Assembly (NCBI RefSeq): GCF_033880585.1
Contig: NZ_CP137624.1
Span: 1,480,001-1,544,000 of the forward strand
Direction: 5' to 3'
Source of the DNA: Lysinibacillus louembei
GTDB lineage: Bacteria > Bacillota > Bacilli > Bacillales_A > Planococcaceae
DNA length: 64,000 nt
In this document: positions 16,711 through 24,890 of the stretch, one piece after another
Layout: each line of letters starts with the position of its first letter
Position numbering within the stretch: position 1 is the first letter of the stretch
Notes under the pieces: model-generated
Told to the model about the DNA's origin: nothing
Seen by the model: only the letters and a program-made list of their open reading frames with translations
The model's database searches: none
Program-made: the position numbers and the translations under genes

Positions 16711-17971
16711 AAAGGTCATTGATGAAATGGATGTGCCGATGCAAAAGCTGGATGAGGCAATCAATAAAGGAATCATTGCCCCTAAGAAAAAAAGGAAAAA
16801 CAAGCTGATTATAGGATTACTATCATCTGTTGCAGCTGTTTCTCTCGTATTAGGGTCAGGCTTTGTGTCACCAACAGTTGGCAATGCGCTTGCGAAAATA
16901 CCATTTATGGGCTTTGTTTATAAAATTGAGGAGCAGGATAAAGGTTTGCATAAAGCATTGTCAGATAGCAATGCTATTAAATTAAATAAGACGGTGACGA
17001 GCAAAGGCATTTCCGTTACTTTTGAAGAAATTGTCTATGATGGCGCACGTCTCCATGTGATTTATTCAATGCCTGAATATCGAGAAATAGGTAAAATGGA
17101 GATGTTCGTAAATGGTGAATGGCTGAATACAGGAGGAAGTATAACTTCTTTGCAGGAGGAAGAGGGCTCATATCGCGCTTTATACGGTTTTCGCTTTGAG
17201 GAGGAATTGCCAGAGGCATTTGATTTAACATTAAAAATAGACTCGATTGATGGCATAGTAGGGGATTGGACGTTTGAAACACCAATCAAGAAAGTACAAA
17301 ATAAGCATCGTATATTGCAGGCTGGGCAAAGGGGCATGATGAACGGAATTGCCTTTGAAGTAAAAAGTGCTCAAACTTCAACTACTTCTACAAAGCTGCA
17401 AGTAGAATTTACAGGGCCAATCAGAGAGAAAATTGGTTTTCCAATCGGCTGGTCTATATCTGAAACGATTACAGATCAAAATGGCGTTCCATTAAAAATA
17501 CTAGAAAAGGTAGGCGGAGGAAAAACAGATAATGATTTGACATGGACATATATGTTAGAGCCACTTGCATCAGATATAACAGAACTGCGTTTATATTATT
17601 ATGCTGGACCGAAAATAGATGCGGTGTTTGAGGATGTCATTGTGCCATTATCCAACGAGTTACCTCAAAAAATTGAGTTGGGAGATATGGGGGATATTGT
17701 AATTACGCATGTTGAGCAGGTTGGGGATGAAGCAGTTTTAACATTTTTAATTGATAGTGATTTTCCATTTAACAGAAACCTAGGATTGCTTCCTTTTACA
17801 ATAGCTCTGGAAGATGGCGAAAGAATTATGACAGAGGGAGTACAGGCAATCGGGCGCAATGAATATCAATTAAAATATAAAACAAATGTAGGTCAGCCCT
17901 TCATTAAAACAATTCTGTTACCGAAGCTAACAATTGAACCGACAGCACAGGTAGTTATTCCAATTAAATAG
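16694..17971 (+). CDS. DUF4179-family anti-sigma factor, membrane anchored
   Basis: A 425-residue protein: a cytoplasmic ~35-residue sigma-binding segment (IDEMDVPMQKLDEAI), one transmembrane helix at about 38-58 (LIIGLLSSVAAVSLVLG), then a large extracellular region of two beta-rich domains. This order is typical of DUF4179 proteins paired with ECF sigma factors. The ribosome site GGAGGG lies inside the sigma gene, whose 3' end it overlaps by 17 bp. It should hold the sigma factor inactive until an envelope signal is sensed. Confidence 0.75.
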   Translation: MENNIKKVIDEMDVPMQKLDEAINKGIIAPKKKRKNKLIIGLLSSVAAVSLVLGSGFVSPTVGNALAKIPFMGFVYKIEEQDKGLHKALSDSNAIKLNKTVTSKGISVTFEEIVYDGARLHVIYSMPEYREIGKMEMFVNGEWLNTGGSITSLQEEEGSYRALYGFRFEEELPEAFDLTLKIDSIDGIVGDWTFETPIKKVQNKHRILQAGQRGMMNGIAFEVKSAQTSTTSTKLQVEFTGPIREKIGFPIGWSISETITDQNGVPLKILEKVGGGKTDNDLTWTYMLEPLASDITELRLYYYAGPKIDAVFEDVIVPLSNELPQKIELGDMGDIVITHVEQVGDEAVLTFLIDSDFPFNRNLGLLPFTIALEDGERIMTEGVQAIGRNEYQLKYKTNVGQPFIKTILLPKLTIEPTAQVVIPIK

Positions 17972-18152
17972 AATTTATTTGCGGGAGCTATGGGAAATTG
18001 CCATTGTTCATGGCATCTTTCTTTATAAATTTGACAAAAAAAGCACAAATAACAGAGTTTTCAGAAAAGTGTTGAATGTCATGATATTTCATGTTAATGT
18101 ATGTTCAAGTTCAGGCAGTTGAGAATAGATGAGAAAGGATAGAGAGTAGAGT

Positions 18153-18389
18153 ATGAGTATTTGTGAGAGCATTAAAAGAAGATTTATTCGATTATCAAAA
18201 GGGCAGCGACGCGTTGCGCAATTTGTGTTGAATGACCCGAGCATTGTGACAACAAAGATTGCCTCTGAGGTTGGTCGAATAGCGGGAGTAAGTGAGTCGA
18301 CTGTCCATCGTTTTTGCTATGCAATGGACTTTGCTGGTTATAGTGAACTACAAAAAAGAATGAAAGAGGACTTAGCTTATCATAAATAA
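18153..18389 (+). CDS. Stand-alone RpiR-type HTH domain protein
   Basis: A 78-residue protein consisting only of the N-terminal helix-turn-helix domain of RpiR/HexR regulators: LSKGQRRVAQFVL, then IASEVGRIAGVSESTVHRFC as the recognition unit. Full-length family members have about 280 residues with a sugar-phosphate-binding SIS domain, which is absent: a terminator begins 26 bp after the stop. It is either a domain-only regulator or the remnant of one. The start ATG at 18153 has only a modest GAGAG upstream. Confidence 0.65.
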   Translation: MSICESIKRRFIRLSKGQRRVAQFVLNDPSIVTTKIASEVGRIAGVSESTVHRFCYAMDFAGYSELQKRMKEDLAYHK

Positions 18390-18414
18390 GCTGCTTGTAA
18401 AAAAGGTGGTATTT

Positions 18415-18460
18415 GAAAAGTCGATTTATACTGAATTTCTCAGTGCAAATCGACTTTTTT
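18415..18460. terminator. Terminator with nested inner stem, paralogue of 9700-9745
   Basis: The outer stem AAAAGTCGATTT...AAATCGACTTTT encloses an inner ACTGA/TCAGT stem and ends in six T residues. The reverse complement shares a 17-nt arm with the terminator after zupT. Confidence 0.8.
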
Positions 18461-18545
18461 CTGTGAAGGAGGCATCTCCCAATAATTTTTTAGAAAATTC
18501 CTGTTTTTAATGCCACTTTGCGGATAAAACGATTACATTTGTAAA

Positions 18546-19346
18546 TTAACGAACTAGCTTACTATAAATAAATTCATCATAATACTCATTGTCAATTTTT
18601 ACTGAATGTACTTTTTTTCCTTCGACTGTAAAGCCATGTTTTTCAAAGAGGGAAATAGCTTTTGTGTTATGAGCCATAATGATTGCTTCCAGTCTTTCAA
18701 TGTCGTTTTGTTGTGACCATTTGATGCTACTTTCTACTAGTGCAGTACCGATACCGTTGTTAGCATATTTTTTTAACACGCCGATACGTATTGTAGCACC
18801 ATGCTGTAAGCGTTGCTCCTTATAGCCAGTAATACGAGAATAGCCTGCAAATTCCCCATTAACGATACATAAAAGTATTGTTTGCTGTTTAAACTTGCGC
18901 CACTCGGCCATCTGTTTGCGAATAATTTGTACTGTTAAATGTTGTACATTAGGTTCATAATATTCAAATTCTGATTGGGCATAAATTTGTTCCTGTAGAC
19001 GAATAAATGAGCGAGCATCCTCTGTTTCAATTGGTCTAATAATTGAAGTTTGTGTATTTTCATCTGCATCATTTTCATCGATTCCTGTTTGCTTTAAACG
19101 AGAGAATGTTACGGATTGACCTAGCTGAACATCCATTACATGATAATTGGCATTGAACCAAGATTGGTAATGTGTCAAGGGAGGCTTAGTTTTTTTCCAC
19201 CAGCTCAAGTTCAAGTAAGCTGCATTTGGCAACGCTTGCCCCATAATATTTTCAATTGCTTCATATGTTAATGTAATTTCACTTTGCGTTGCATTCTGAA
19301 AGAACTCAGCTAATGGAATATACTTCTTTTCCATTTTTTTAGACAT
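18546..19346 (-). CDS. DUF7662-GNAT fusion protein (N-acetyltransferase)
   Basis: A 266-residue two-domain protein. Residues about 8-88 (YIPLAEFFQN, IENIMGQALPNAA, the WW pair, and a YHVMDVQLGQSVTFSRL ending) match what I recall of the DUF7662 domain, often considered DNA- or nucleic-acid-associated. Residues about 100-266 are a GNAT acetyltransferase with the acetyl-CoA loop KYANNGIGTAL and the beta-6/7 IMAHNTKAISLFEKHGF motif. GAGGAT precedes ATG 19346; ATG 19358 lacks a site. The substrate is unknown. Confidence 0.65.
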   Translation of the reverse strand: MSKKMEKKYIPLAEFFQNATQSEITLTYEAIENIMGQALPNAAYLNLSWWKKTKPPLTHYQSWFNANYHVMDVQLGQSVTFSRLKQTGIDENDADENTQTSIIRPIETEDARSFIRLQEQIYAQSEFEYYEPNVQHLTVQIIRKQMAEWRKFKQQTILLCIVNGEFAGYSRITGYKEQRLQHGATIRIGVLKKYANNGIGTALVESSIKWSQQNDIERLEAIIMAHNTKAISLFEKHGFTVEGKKVHSVKIDNEYYDEFIYSKLVR

Positions 19347-19598
19347 TGCTATCCTCATTTCTATGACTGAATTTATTGTGCATACGGTTATTTTAACATA
19401 TTAGTCAAAAAAATAATATTTAATGTTTAGTTTTTTTGTATTTATACTAATAAAGGATATGAAAAAGGAATTTTGTCTATTCTTTTTGAAAATGAAGTAG
19501 GAAGTTTGGAGCGTTTTTGAAGGACAAATAGCCTAATTTTTAATTATATCAAAGGATAATTACGATTAGATTTTTTGAAATTCACGAAAGAAACTTCA

Positions 19599-19628
19599 TT
19601 CAACTTCACTCATTATTTGTGATAAAAT
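19599..19628 (+). promoter_or_regulatory. Putative sigma-A promoter of ppaC
   Basis: TTCAAC and TAAAAT separated by 18 bp, about 40 bp before the ribosome site. The rest of the 320-bp gap between the GNAT fusion and ppaC is AT-rich and shows no gene. Confidence 0.4.
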
Positions 19629-19668
19629 AAGTTTGTTAATAAGCATTGATATATTAGGAGGCTATTTC

Positions 19669-20595
19669 ATGAGCAACACTTTAGTTTTTGGGCATAAAAA
19701 TCCAGATACAGATACGATTACATCAGCAATCGTTTATGCGTACTTAAAACAGCAGCTAGGTGTGGAAGCAGAAGCTGTACGTTTAGGTGATATTAATAAC
19801 GAAACAAAATTCGCTTTAGAAAAATTCGGCTTTGAAGCACCGCGCTTTATTAGCACGGTTGTTGGAGAGACAGAACAAGTAATTTTAGTAGACCATAATG
19901 AATTCCAACAATCTGCTGATGGCATTGAAGAGGTACAAATTACAGAGGTGATTGACCATCACCGTGTAGCAAACTTCCAAACAGCAGACCCATTGTATTT
20001 CCGTGCAGAGCCTGTAGGCTGTACAGCGACAATTTTAAATAAATTATTTAAAGAAAATAATGTAGAAGTTCCTGCAAATATTGCAGGTCTAATGCTATCA
20101 GCAATCATTTCAGATACATTATTATTCAAATCGCCAACATGCACAGACCAAGATGTAAAAGCTGGTGAGGAGTTAGCTGCTATCGCAGGCGTTGATGTGG
20201 CTGAATATGGCTTAGCAATGTTAAAAGCAGGGGCAGATTTATCTGATAAATCATTGGAGGATTTATTATCATTAGATGCAAAGGGCTTTGATTTTGGGGC
20301 ATACAAAGCAGTAGTAGCACAAGTAAATGCTGTGGATATTGAAGATGTATTAGGTCGTCAAGCAGAGCTAGAAGCATTGCTTGCAAAAAATGCAGCAGAT
20401 AATAGCTTAGATTTATTTTTCTTCGTTGTGACAGATATTTTAAACAACGACTCTACAGCAGTAGCAGTTGGACAAGCTGCAGAAAAAGCAGCAGCAAGCT
20501 TCGGTGCAACAATTGTTGATGGACGCATCAGCTTACCAGGTGTCGTTTCACGTAAAAAGCAAATTGTACCTGTCTTAACAGAAGGCTTAAAATAA
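19669..20595 (+). CDS. ppaC: Manganese-dependent inorganic pyrophosphatase
   Basis: A 308-residue family II pyrophosphatase of the DHH phosphoesterase superfamily that hydrolyses PPi to two phosphates. The metal-binding motifs are GHKNPDTDT near the N-terminus, VDHNE, and the DHH triad in EVIDHHRV; the C-terminal DHHA2 domain ends in [14 protein letters not shown] is 8 nt before ATG 19669; an in-frame start 12 codons earlier lies upstream of that site and is rejected. It is monocistronic. Confidence 0.95.
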   Translation: MSNTLVFGHKNPDTDTITSAIVYAYLKQQLGVEAEAVRLGDINNETKFALEKFGFEAPRFISTVVGETEQVILVDHNEFQQSADGIEEVQITEVIDHHRVANFQTADPLYFRAEPVGCTATILNKLFKENNVEVPANIAGLMLSAIISDTLLFKSPTCTDQDVKAGEELAAIAGVDVAEYGLAMLKAGADLSDKSLEDLLSLDAKGFDFGAYKAVVAQVNAVDIEDVLGRQAELEALLAKNAADNSLDLFFFVVTDILNNDSTAVAVGQAAEKAAASFGATIVDGRISLPGVVSRKKQIVPVLTEGLK

Positions 20596-20680
20596 TCAAT
20601 GAAGCAGTTGGGAAAGTAGCGAATACTTGCTTTTCTCGGCTGCTTTTGCATTTTTAAATTGGCGATAGTAGAAGGTTAGC

Positions 20681-20720
20681 AAAAAGGCTGTCCAGCAAGG
20701 AAATACTGGATAGCCTTTTT
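20681..20720. terminator. Bidirectional terminator between ppaC and the Rieske oxidoreductase
   Basis: AAAAAGGCTGTCCAG and CTGGATAGCCTTTTT form a stem with one mismatch and flanking A/T tracts. A weaker imperfect hairpin sits immediately after ppaC at about 20602-20645. Confidence 0.8.
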
Positions 20721-20731
20721 ACAAATAGCCT

Positions 20732-22090
20732 CTACTCATTTTCTAATTTTAAAGGATAAACGGCAGGCCCTTCTATAACATTTCCTTTTTTATCAAAGCG
20801 AGAGCCATGGCATGGACAGTCCCATGTTTCGTCAGCATCATTCCAACGTGTTTTACAGCCTAGATGGGTACATTTGGGTGCTGATATGCGTGTCACGTAG
20901 CCCGTAATAAATTGCTCGCTAATAAAGCCAGCTTTTGTGAGCATATCGTAAACGGTACGACCTTGTATGCGACTAGGCATATATAATTGTGTAGCGCGGT
21001 GCTCTTTTTTCGTAAAATAGCCACGTAATATTTCTGCTGCTACAAGTGAGCTTGAAAGTCCCCATTTTTTAAATCCTGTTGCAATATAAATAGAGGAATC
21101 CTTTGTCATTGGACCAACAAACGGTATGCTATCAGGTGTTGTCATATCTTGCGCGCTCCATAAAAAGCCTGGTTCAGATAAATCAAATTCACTGTTTAGC
21201 TCCTGTGTAAGGGTATCATAATACTTCGTCGTATCTCCTTCTGTGCCAGCAAGATGAGATGTACCACCGTAAAGAAAATAAGATTGTCCATCGATTTTAG
21301 CTGTGCGAATTGTCCGAGCTGGTGAATCGATACTAATATATTGTCCTTGTAGAAGGTCTGAGCATGCTGTTGCAGTTAAATAAGCACGATCTACTGTTAA
21401 CTTTAACGTGTTTAAGCCAGCGATTGAGTCGATTGGATAATGTGTGCATAGTACAAGCTTTTTGCAAGCAATAGTGTAGCCTTCAGCCGTTGTTACAGTT
21501 GGTTTATCTGTCACTTGTGTAACACGAGTATGCGTAAAAAATTGTGCACCAGCCTGTTGTGCGAGCTTGGCGAAATGCAGTAAAAAATGCACAGGGTGAA
21601 TTTGCGTTTCATGTTGCATCCCTAAAGCAAGCTGAGCTTTATCTGCCAATTCCGTATCATTTGTGATGAGCGATGGAATACCTATTTTCTTATATGTTTC
21701 GTATTCTTGTTTTAATAAAACACGATTCTCAGTTTCCGTTGTATAAATAAATGATGTAGCAGCTGTATAAGTGGTTTTATCAGCCTGCTTCAATGCCTGC
21801 TCAATTGCATCTTTATTTACTTGATAGTAAAGCTTAGCATCCTCCTGTTTTAACGTATGATAAAATAGTCCATGCTGTGCTGTAAGTTTACCTGTAGAAT
21901 GTGCTGTTGCACCTTCACCAATGCTTTTAGCCTCAATAACAATAACACGCAGTCCTGCCTGAGCAAGTAAATAAGCGGTATAAACGCCACTTAAACCAGC
22001 TCCGACAATGCAAATATCACAAACTGTATCAGATGATAAAGTTGAAGTTGTCATTGGTGTAGTGTTATGAAGCCATAATGATTGCTGCAT
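20732..22090 (-). CDS. FAD-dependent oxidoreductase with C-terminal Rieske [2Fe-2S] domain (YhfW-like)
   Basis: A 452-residue fusion. The N-terminal DAO-type FAD domain carries the dinucleotide motif IVGAGLSGVYTAYLLAQAG at about 29-47 and an EGATAHSTGK segment. The C-terminal ~75 residues are a Rieske domain with ligands CTHLGC and CPCHGSRFD (C-x-H ... C-x2-H). B. subtilis YhfW has the same layout. It is a soluble electron-transfer oxidoreductase whose substrate is not established. The ATG is preceded by AGGGGGC. It is convergent with ppaC and single-gene. Confidence 0.8.
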   Translation of the reverse strand: MQQSLWLHNTTPMTTSTLSSDTVCDICIVGAGLSGVYTAYLLAQAGLRVIVIEAKSIGEGATAHSTGKLTAQHGLFYHTLKQEDAKLYYQVNKDAIEQALKQADKTTYTAATSFIYTTETENRVLLKQEYETYKKIGIPSLITNDTELADKAQLALGMQHETQIHPVHFLLHFAKLAQQAGAQFFTHTRVTQVTDKPTVTTAEGYTIACKKLVLCTHYPIDSIAGLNTLKLTVDRAYLTATACSDLLQGQYISIDSPARTIRTAKIDGQSYFLYGGTSHLAGTEGDTTKYYDTLTQELNSEFDLSEPGFLWSAQDMTTPDSIPFVGPMTKDSSIYIATGFKKWGLSSSLVAAEILRGYFTKKEHRATQLYMPSRIQGRTVYDMLTKAGFISEQFITGYVTRISAPKCTHLGCKTRWNDADETWDCPCHGSRFDKKGNVIEGPAVYPLKLENE

Positions 22091-22216
22091 AAAAAGCCCC
22101 CTTACCTATATTTAACAAACAGTATAGGGCAATTTATCAGCCGTTATTCACAAGTCGAAAAAATTGAATAATGCATTCGCTTATTTGTACAATGAGAAAA
22201 CAAGGAGGCGAAACTA

Positions 22217-22924
22217 TTGATTATACAAGTATGGTCTGATTATGTATGTCCATTTTGTTATATTGGCAAAAAACAATTAGAGCAAGCGCTTGAAACAAGC
22301 GGTTATGCAGAGCAAATTGAAGTGCAATATAAAAGCTTTTTACTGGACCCATCAACACCTGTTGACACAGAGGAATCTATTTATGGTCCATTAGCTGCAA
22401 AATATAATATGTCCATTGAGCAAACGAAGGCGATGACGCAAAATGTAGCGGAACGTGCAAAGGAAGTTGGCTTACATTACGATTTTGATCGCATGAAAAC
22501 GGCGAATACAATTAAAGCACATCGCTTAGCGAAATGGGCGGAGGAGCAAGGCAAAGGTGCAGAGATGAATGAGCGCCTGTTGCAAGCGCATTTTTTAGAG
22601 GGTCTAGCGATAGGTCGCATGGATGTATTAATTACATTAGCTGAGGAAGTTGGCTTAAATGGTGAAGCAGCAAAGGAAATGCTAACGAGTGATGAGTATA
22701 AAGAAGAAATGTATTCGGATATTGAAATTGCCCGTCAATTAGGTGTGCGCGGTGTACCGTTTTTTGTTATCGATAATAAATACGGTATTTCAGGTGCGCA
22801 GCCACAACACTTATTTGAAGAAACGGTGGCAAAGGCAGCTGAAGAGGCTGGCTTACAGCGTAAATTAAATATGGTAGGCGAACAAGGTGCGCTATGTGAA
22901 GATGGCGTATGTGATATTGAATAA
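22217..22924 (+). CDS. DsbA-family protein, FrnE-like dithiol oxidoreductase
   Basis: A 235-residue thioredoxin-fold protein with an inserted helical domain, as in FrnE and 2-hydroxychromene-2-carboxylate isomerase-like proteins. The active-site motif is CPFCY (residues 12-16 of the TTG-initiated product) and the cis-Pro loop is GVPFFV near 180. A second cysteine pair, CEDGVC, lies at the C-terminus, as in FrnE of Deinococcus. No signal peptide, so it is cytoplasmic. The start is TTG at 22217, eight bases after AAGGAGG. Redox protection is likely; the partner is unknown. Confidence 0.8.
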   Translation: MIIQVWSDYVCPFCYIGKKQLEQALETSGYAEQIEVQYKSFLLDPSTPVDTEESIYGPLAAKYNMSIEQTKAMTQNVAERAKEVGLHYDFDRMKTANTIKAHRLAKWAEEQGKGAEMNERLLQAHFLEGLAIGRMDVLITLAEEVGLNGEAAKEMLTSDEYKEEMYSDIEIARQLGVRGVPFFVIDNKYGISGAQPQHLFEETVAKAAEEAGLQRKLNMVGEQGALCEDGVCDIE

Positions 22925-22991
22925 AGTTCAGCCTAAAGTCTTAGAGCAGTATGATTGATTTTTTCGTGCTGCTCTATTATGATATGTAATG

Positions 22992-23005
22992 TCTTGATTT
23001 CGAGA
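22992..23005. promoter_or_regulatory. MhqR-like operator upstream of azoR
   Basis: TCTTGATTTCGAGA is an inverted repeat with one mismatch and resembles the MhqR operator TATCTCGAATTCGAGATA that I recall from B. subtilis, where MhqR represses azoR2 and mhq genes until quinones appear. It lies 40 bp before the azoR start. Confidence 0.5.
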
Positions 23006-23044
23006 TAATAATAAACTTTCTGAATTTTAAAGGAGATTTTATAA

Positions 23045-23680
23045 ATGACAAACGTATTAGTAGTAAAAGCAAATAACCGCCCAGATGGCGTTTCAACAAA
23101 AATGTACGAAGCTTTCGTAGCAGAAGCAAAAGCACAAAATATCGAATTTACAACATTTGATGTGTTTGAAGAAAATTTAGCCTACTTTGGTCAAGAGCTA
23201 TTCAACGCTTTCGGTAAAGCGCAAGCAGGTGAAGAGCTAAATGAAAAAGAAGCTGCTTCATTAGCATCTTTCAATAAATCACGTGAAGCATTAACTGCGG
23301 CAGATGTAGTTGTGTTTGCATTCCCATTATGGAATTTAACAATTCCAGCAGCATTGCAATCATTCATCGATTACACATACGGTGCAGGCTATTCATTCAA
23401 ATATGATGAGAATGGTAACTTAGTAAGCCTAATGACAGACAAAAAATATATCGTTTTATCTGCTCGTGGTGGCATCTATTCATCACCTGAGGCAGCTTCA
23501 TCAGAAATGGCTGTAAACTACATTAACAATGTAATTGGCGGCGTTTATGGAATGCAAAAAGTAGACGAAGTAGTAATCGAAGGTCATAATGCAAACCCAG
23601 CAAAAGCGGAAGAAATTATTGCAGAAGGTTTAGAAAAAGTAAAAGCAACTGTACAAAACTTAACAGCAGCTTTAGTGTAA
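23045..23680 (+). CDS. azoR: FMN-dependent NADH-azoreductase
   Basis: A 211-residue flavodoxin-fold azoreductase/quinone reductase. The FMN phosphate loop is NRPDGVSTKMY, PLWNLTIPAALQSFIDY is the classic azoreductase motif, and SARGGIYSS contacts the flavin. It reduces azo dyes and quinones with NADH. AAAGGAG precedes the ATG. The candidate MhqR box upstream supports a role in electrophile stress, as for B. subtilis AzoR2. Confidence 0.9.
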   Translation: MTNVLVVKANNRPDGVSTKMYEAFVAEAKAQNIEFTTFDVFEENLAYFGQELFNAFGKAQAGEELNEKEAASLASFNKSREALTAADVVVFAFPLWNLTIPAALQSFIDYTYGAGYSFKYDENGNLVSLMTDKKYIVLSARGGIYSSPEAASSEMAVNYINNVIGGVYGMQKVDEVVIEGHNANPAKAEEIIAEGLEKVKATVQNLTAALV

Positions 23681-23687
23681 AATGAAT

Positions 23688-23726
23688 AAAGCGCATGAAA
23701 TTGAATCTTGATTTCATGCGCTTTTT
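23688..23726 (+). terminator. Terminator after azoR (GCGCATGAAAT type)
   Basis: The 14-bp perfect stem AAAGCGCATGAAAT/ATTTCATGCGCTTT encloses a 9-nt loop and ends in T5. The identical stem recurs at 39705-39743. Confidence 0.9.
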
Positions 23727-23819
23727 CTATTGTAAAATAGGTGTTTTTTATCATGTTACTAATGGTAAAATTAATTTAATATAAAGATAGTAACTTAATA
23801 ATGAACGGGAGGCTGTGAA

Positions 23820-24872
23820 ATGAGGTTACGATTACAAACTATGAAGCTATTACTAGTCGTATTTGGAGTAGTTATTGTCACTTTTAGTTTTGTTCATAAA
23901 GCATCGGCACACGGCTATGTAAAATCACCTGAAAGCAGGGCATTGCTATGTGCGCAAAAGGTAAATAATGATTGTGGTTCAATTATATATGAGCCTCAAA
24001 GCCTAGAAGCACCAGGCAATTTTCCGAGTGCAGGGCCCGCTGATGGCAAAATTGCAAGCGCAAATGGAGCATTCCCAAAATTAGATGAGCAAACAGCTAA
24101 GCGTTGGGCGAAAGTACCAATGAAAAGCGGTGCAAACACGTTTACTTGGAAATTTACTGCAGCACATGCGACAGACAAATTTGAATATTACATTACAAAG
24201 GAAGGCTGGAATCCGAATAAGCCTTTAAAGCGTGCTGATTTAGAGCATTTTTGTACGGTAAAAAATAATGGGAAACGCCCTGGGGAAGAGGCTACTCATA
24301 AATGTGTTGTGCCAGAGCGCAAAGGCTATCACATTATCGTAGCATATTGGGAAATAGGTGATACACCGAATGCCTTTTACAATGTCATTGACGCTAACTT
24401 TGATGGGCAATTTGTTCAGCCAGCGCCTGACAAAAGCGAGAGCATCGCATGGGATGCGAAAAAGGTGTATGTAGAAGGTGATAAAGTTGCATATAAAGGC
24501 GTGACTTATCAAGCGAAATGGTGGACGAAGGGCGATCAGCCAGGAAAAGCGCAAGTATGGGCTTTAGTAGGAGAAGAGGTGCCTGTAGCTAAAACGCCAG
24601 CTTGGGATATCAATAAAGTATATGTAGGTGGAGAGAAAGCCACATATAACGGCGCTACGTACCAAGCAAAATGGTGGACAAAAGGTGAAAGACCTGACAA
24701 AGCGCAAGTATGGGCTTTAGTAGAGGGGTCTAGCAAGTTATCTGCTTGGGATGCTGAAAAGGTTTATTTAGGTGGGGAGAAGGCTCTATATAAAGGGGCA
24801 ACCTACCAAGCGAAATGGTGGACAAAGGGAGATGAGCCTGTAAAAACACAAGTATGGGCTTTGATTAAATAA
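23820..24872 (+). CDS. AA10 lytic polysaccharide monooxygenase with three C-terminal carbohydrate-binding repeats
   Basis: A 350-residue secreted copper enzyme that oxidatively cleaves chitin or cellulose. The signal peptide ends ASA, leaving His31 as the mature N-terminus; with His116 (AAHATDK) it makes the copper histidine brace. The AA10 domain spans 31 to about 198. Three tandem ~43-residue CBM5/12-like modules follow (about 210-252, 260-302, 308-350), each with AWD..KVY..G and YQAKWWTKG..P. Chitin is the likelier substrate by similarity to GlcNAc-binding proteins. GGGAGG precedes the ATG. The nucleotidase starts 18 bp after its stop. Confidence 0.9.
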   Translation: MRLRLQTMKLLLVVFGVVIVTFSFVHKASAHGYVKSPESRALLCAQKVNNDCGSIIYEPQSLEAPGNFPSAGPADGKIASANGAFPKLDEQTAKRWAKVPMKSGANTFTWKFTAAHATDKFEYYITKEGWNPNKPLKRADLEHFCTVKNNGKRPGEEATHKCVVPERKGYHIIVAYWEIGDTPNAFYNVIDANFDGQFVQPAPDKSESIAWDAKKVYVEGDKVAYKGVTYQAKWWTKGDQPGKAQVWALVGEEVPVAKTPAWDINKVYVGGEKATYNGATYQAKWWTKGERPDKAQVWALVEGSSKLSAWDAEKVYLGGEKALYKGATYQAKWWTKGDEPVKTQVWALIK

Positions 24873-24890
24873 ATTTCAAGGAGTGGCAAA

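Noticed and set aside
24420-24872. Three tandem ~145-bp DNA repeats as a CRISPR-like or recombination array
   Set aside because: They are in-frame codon repeats that encode carbohydrate-binding modules of the LPMO; no spacer structure exists.
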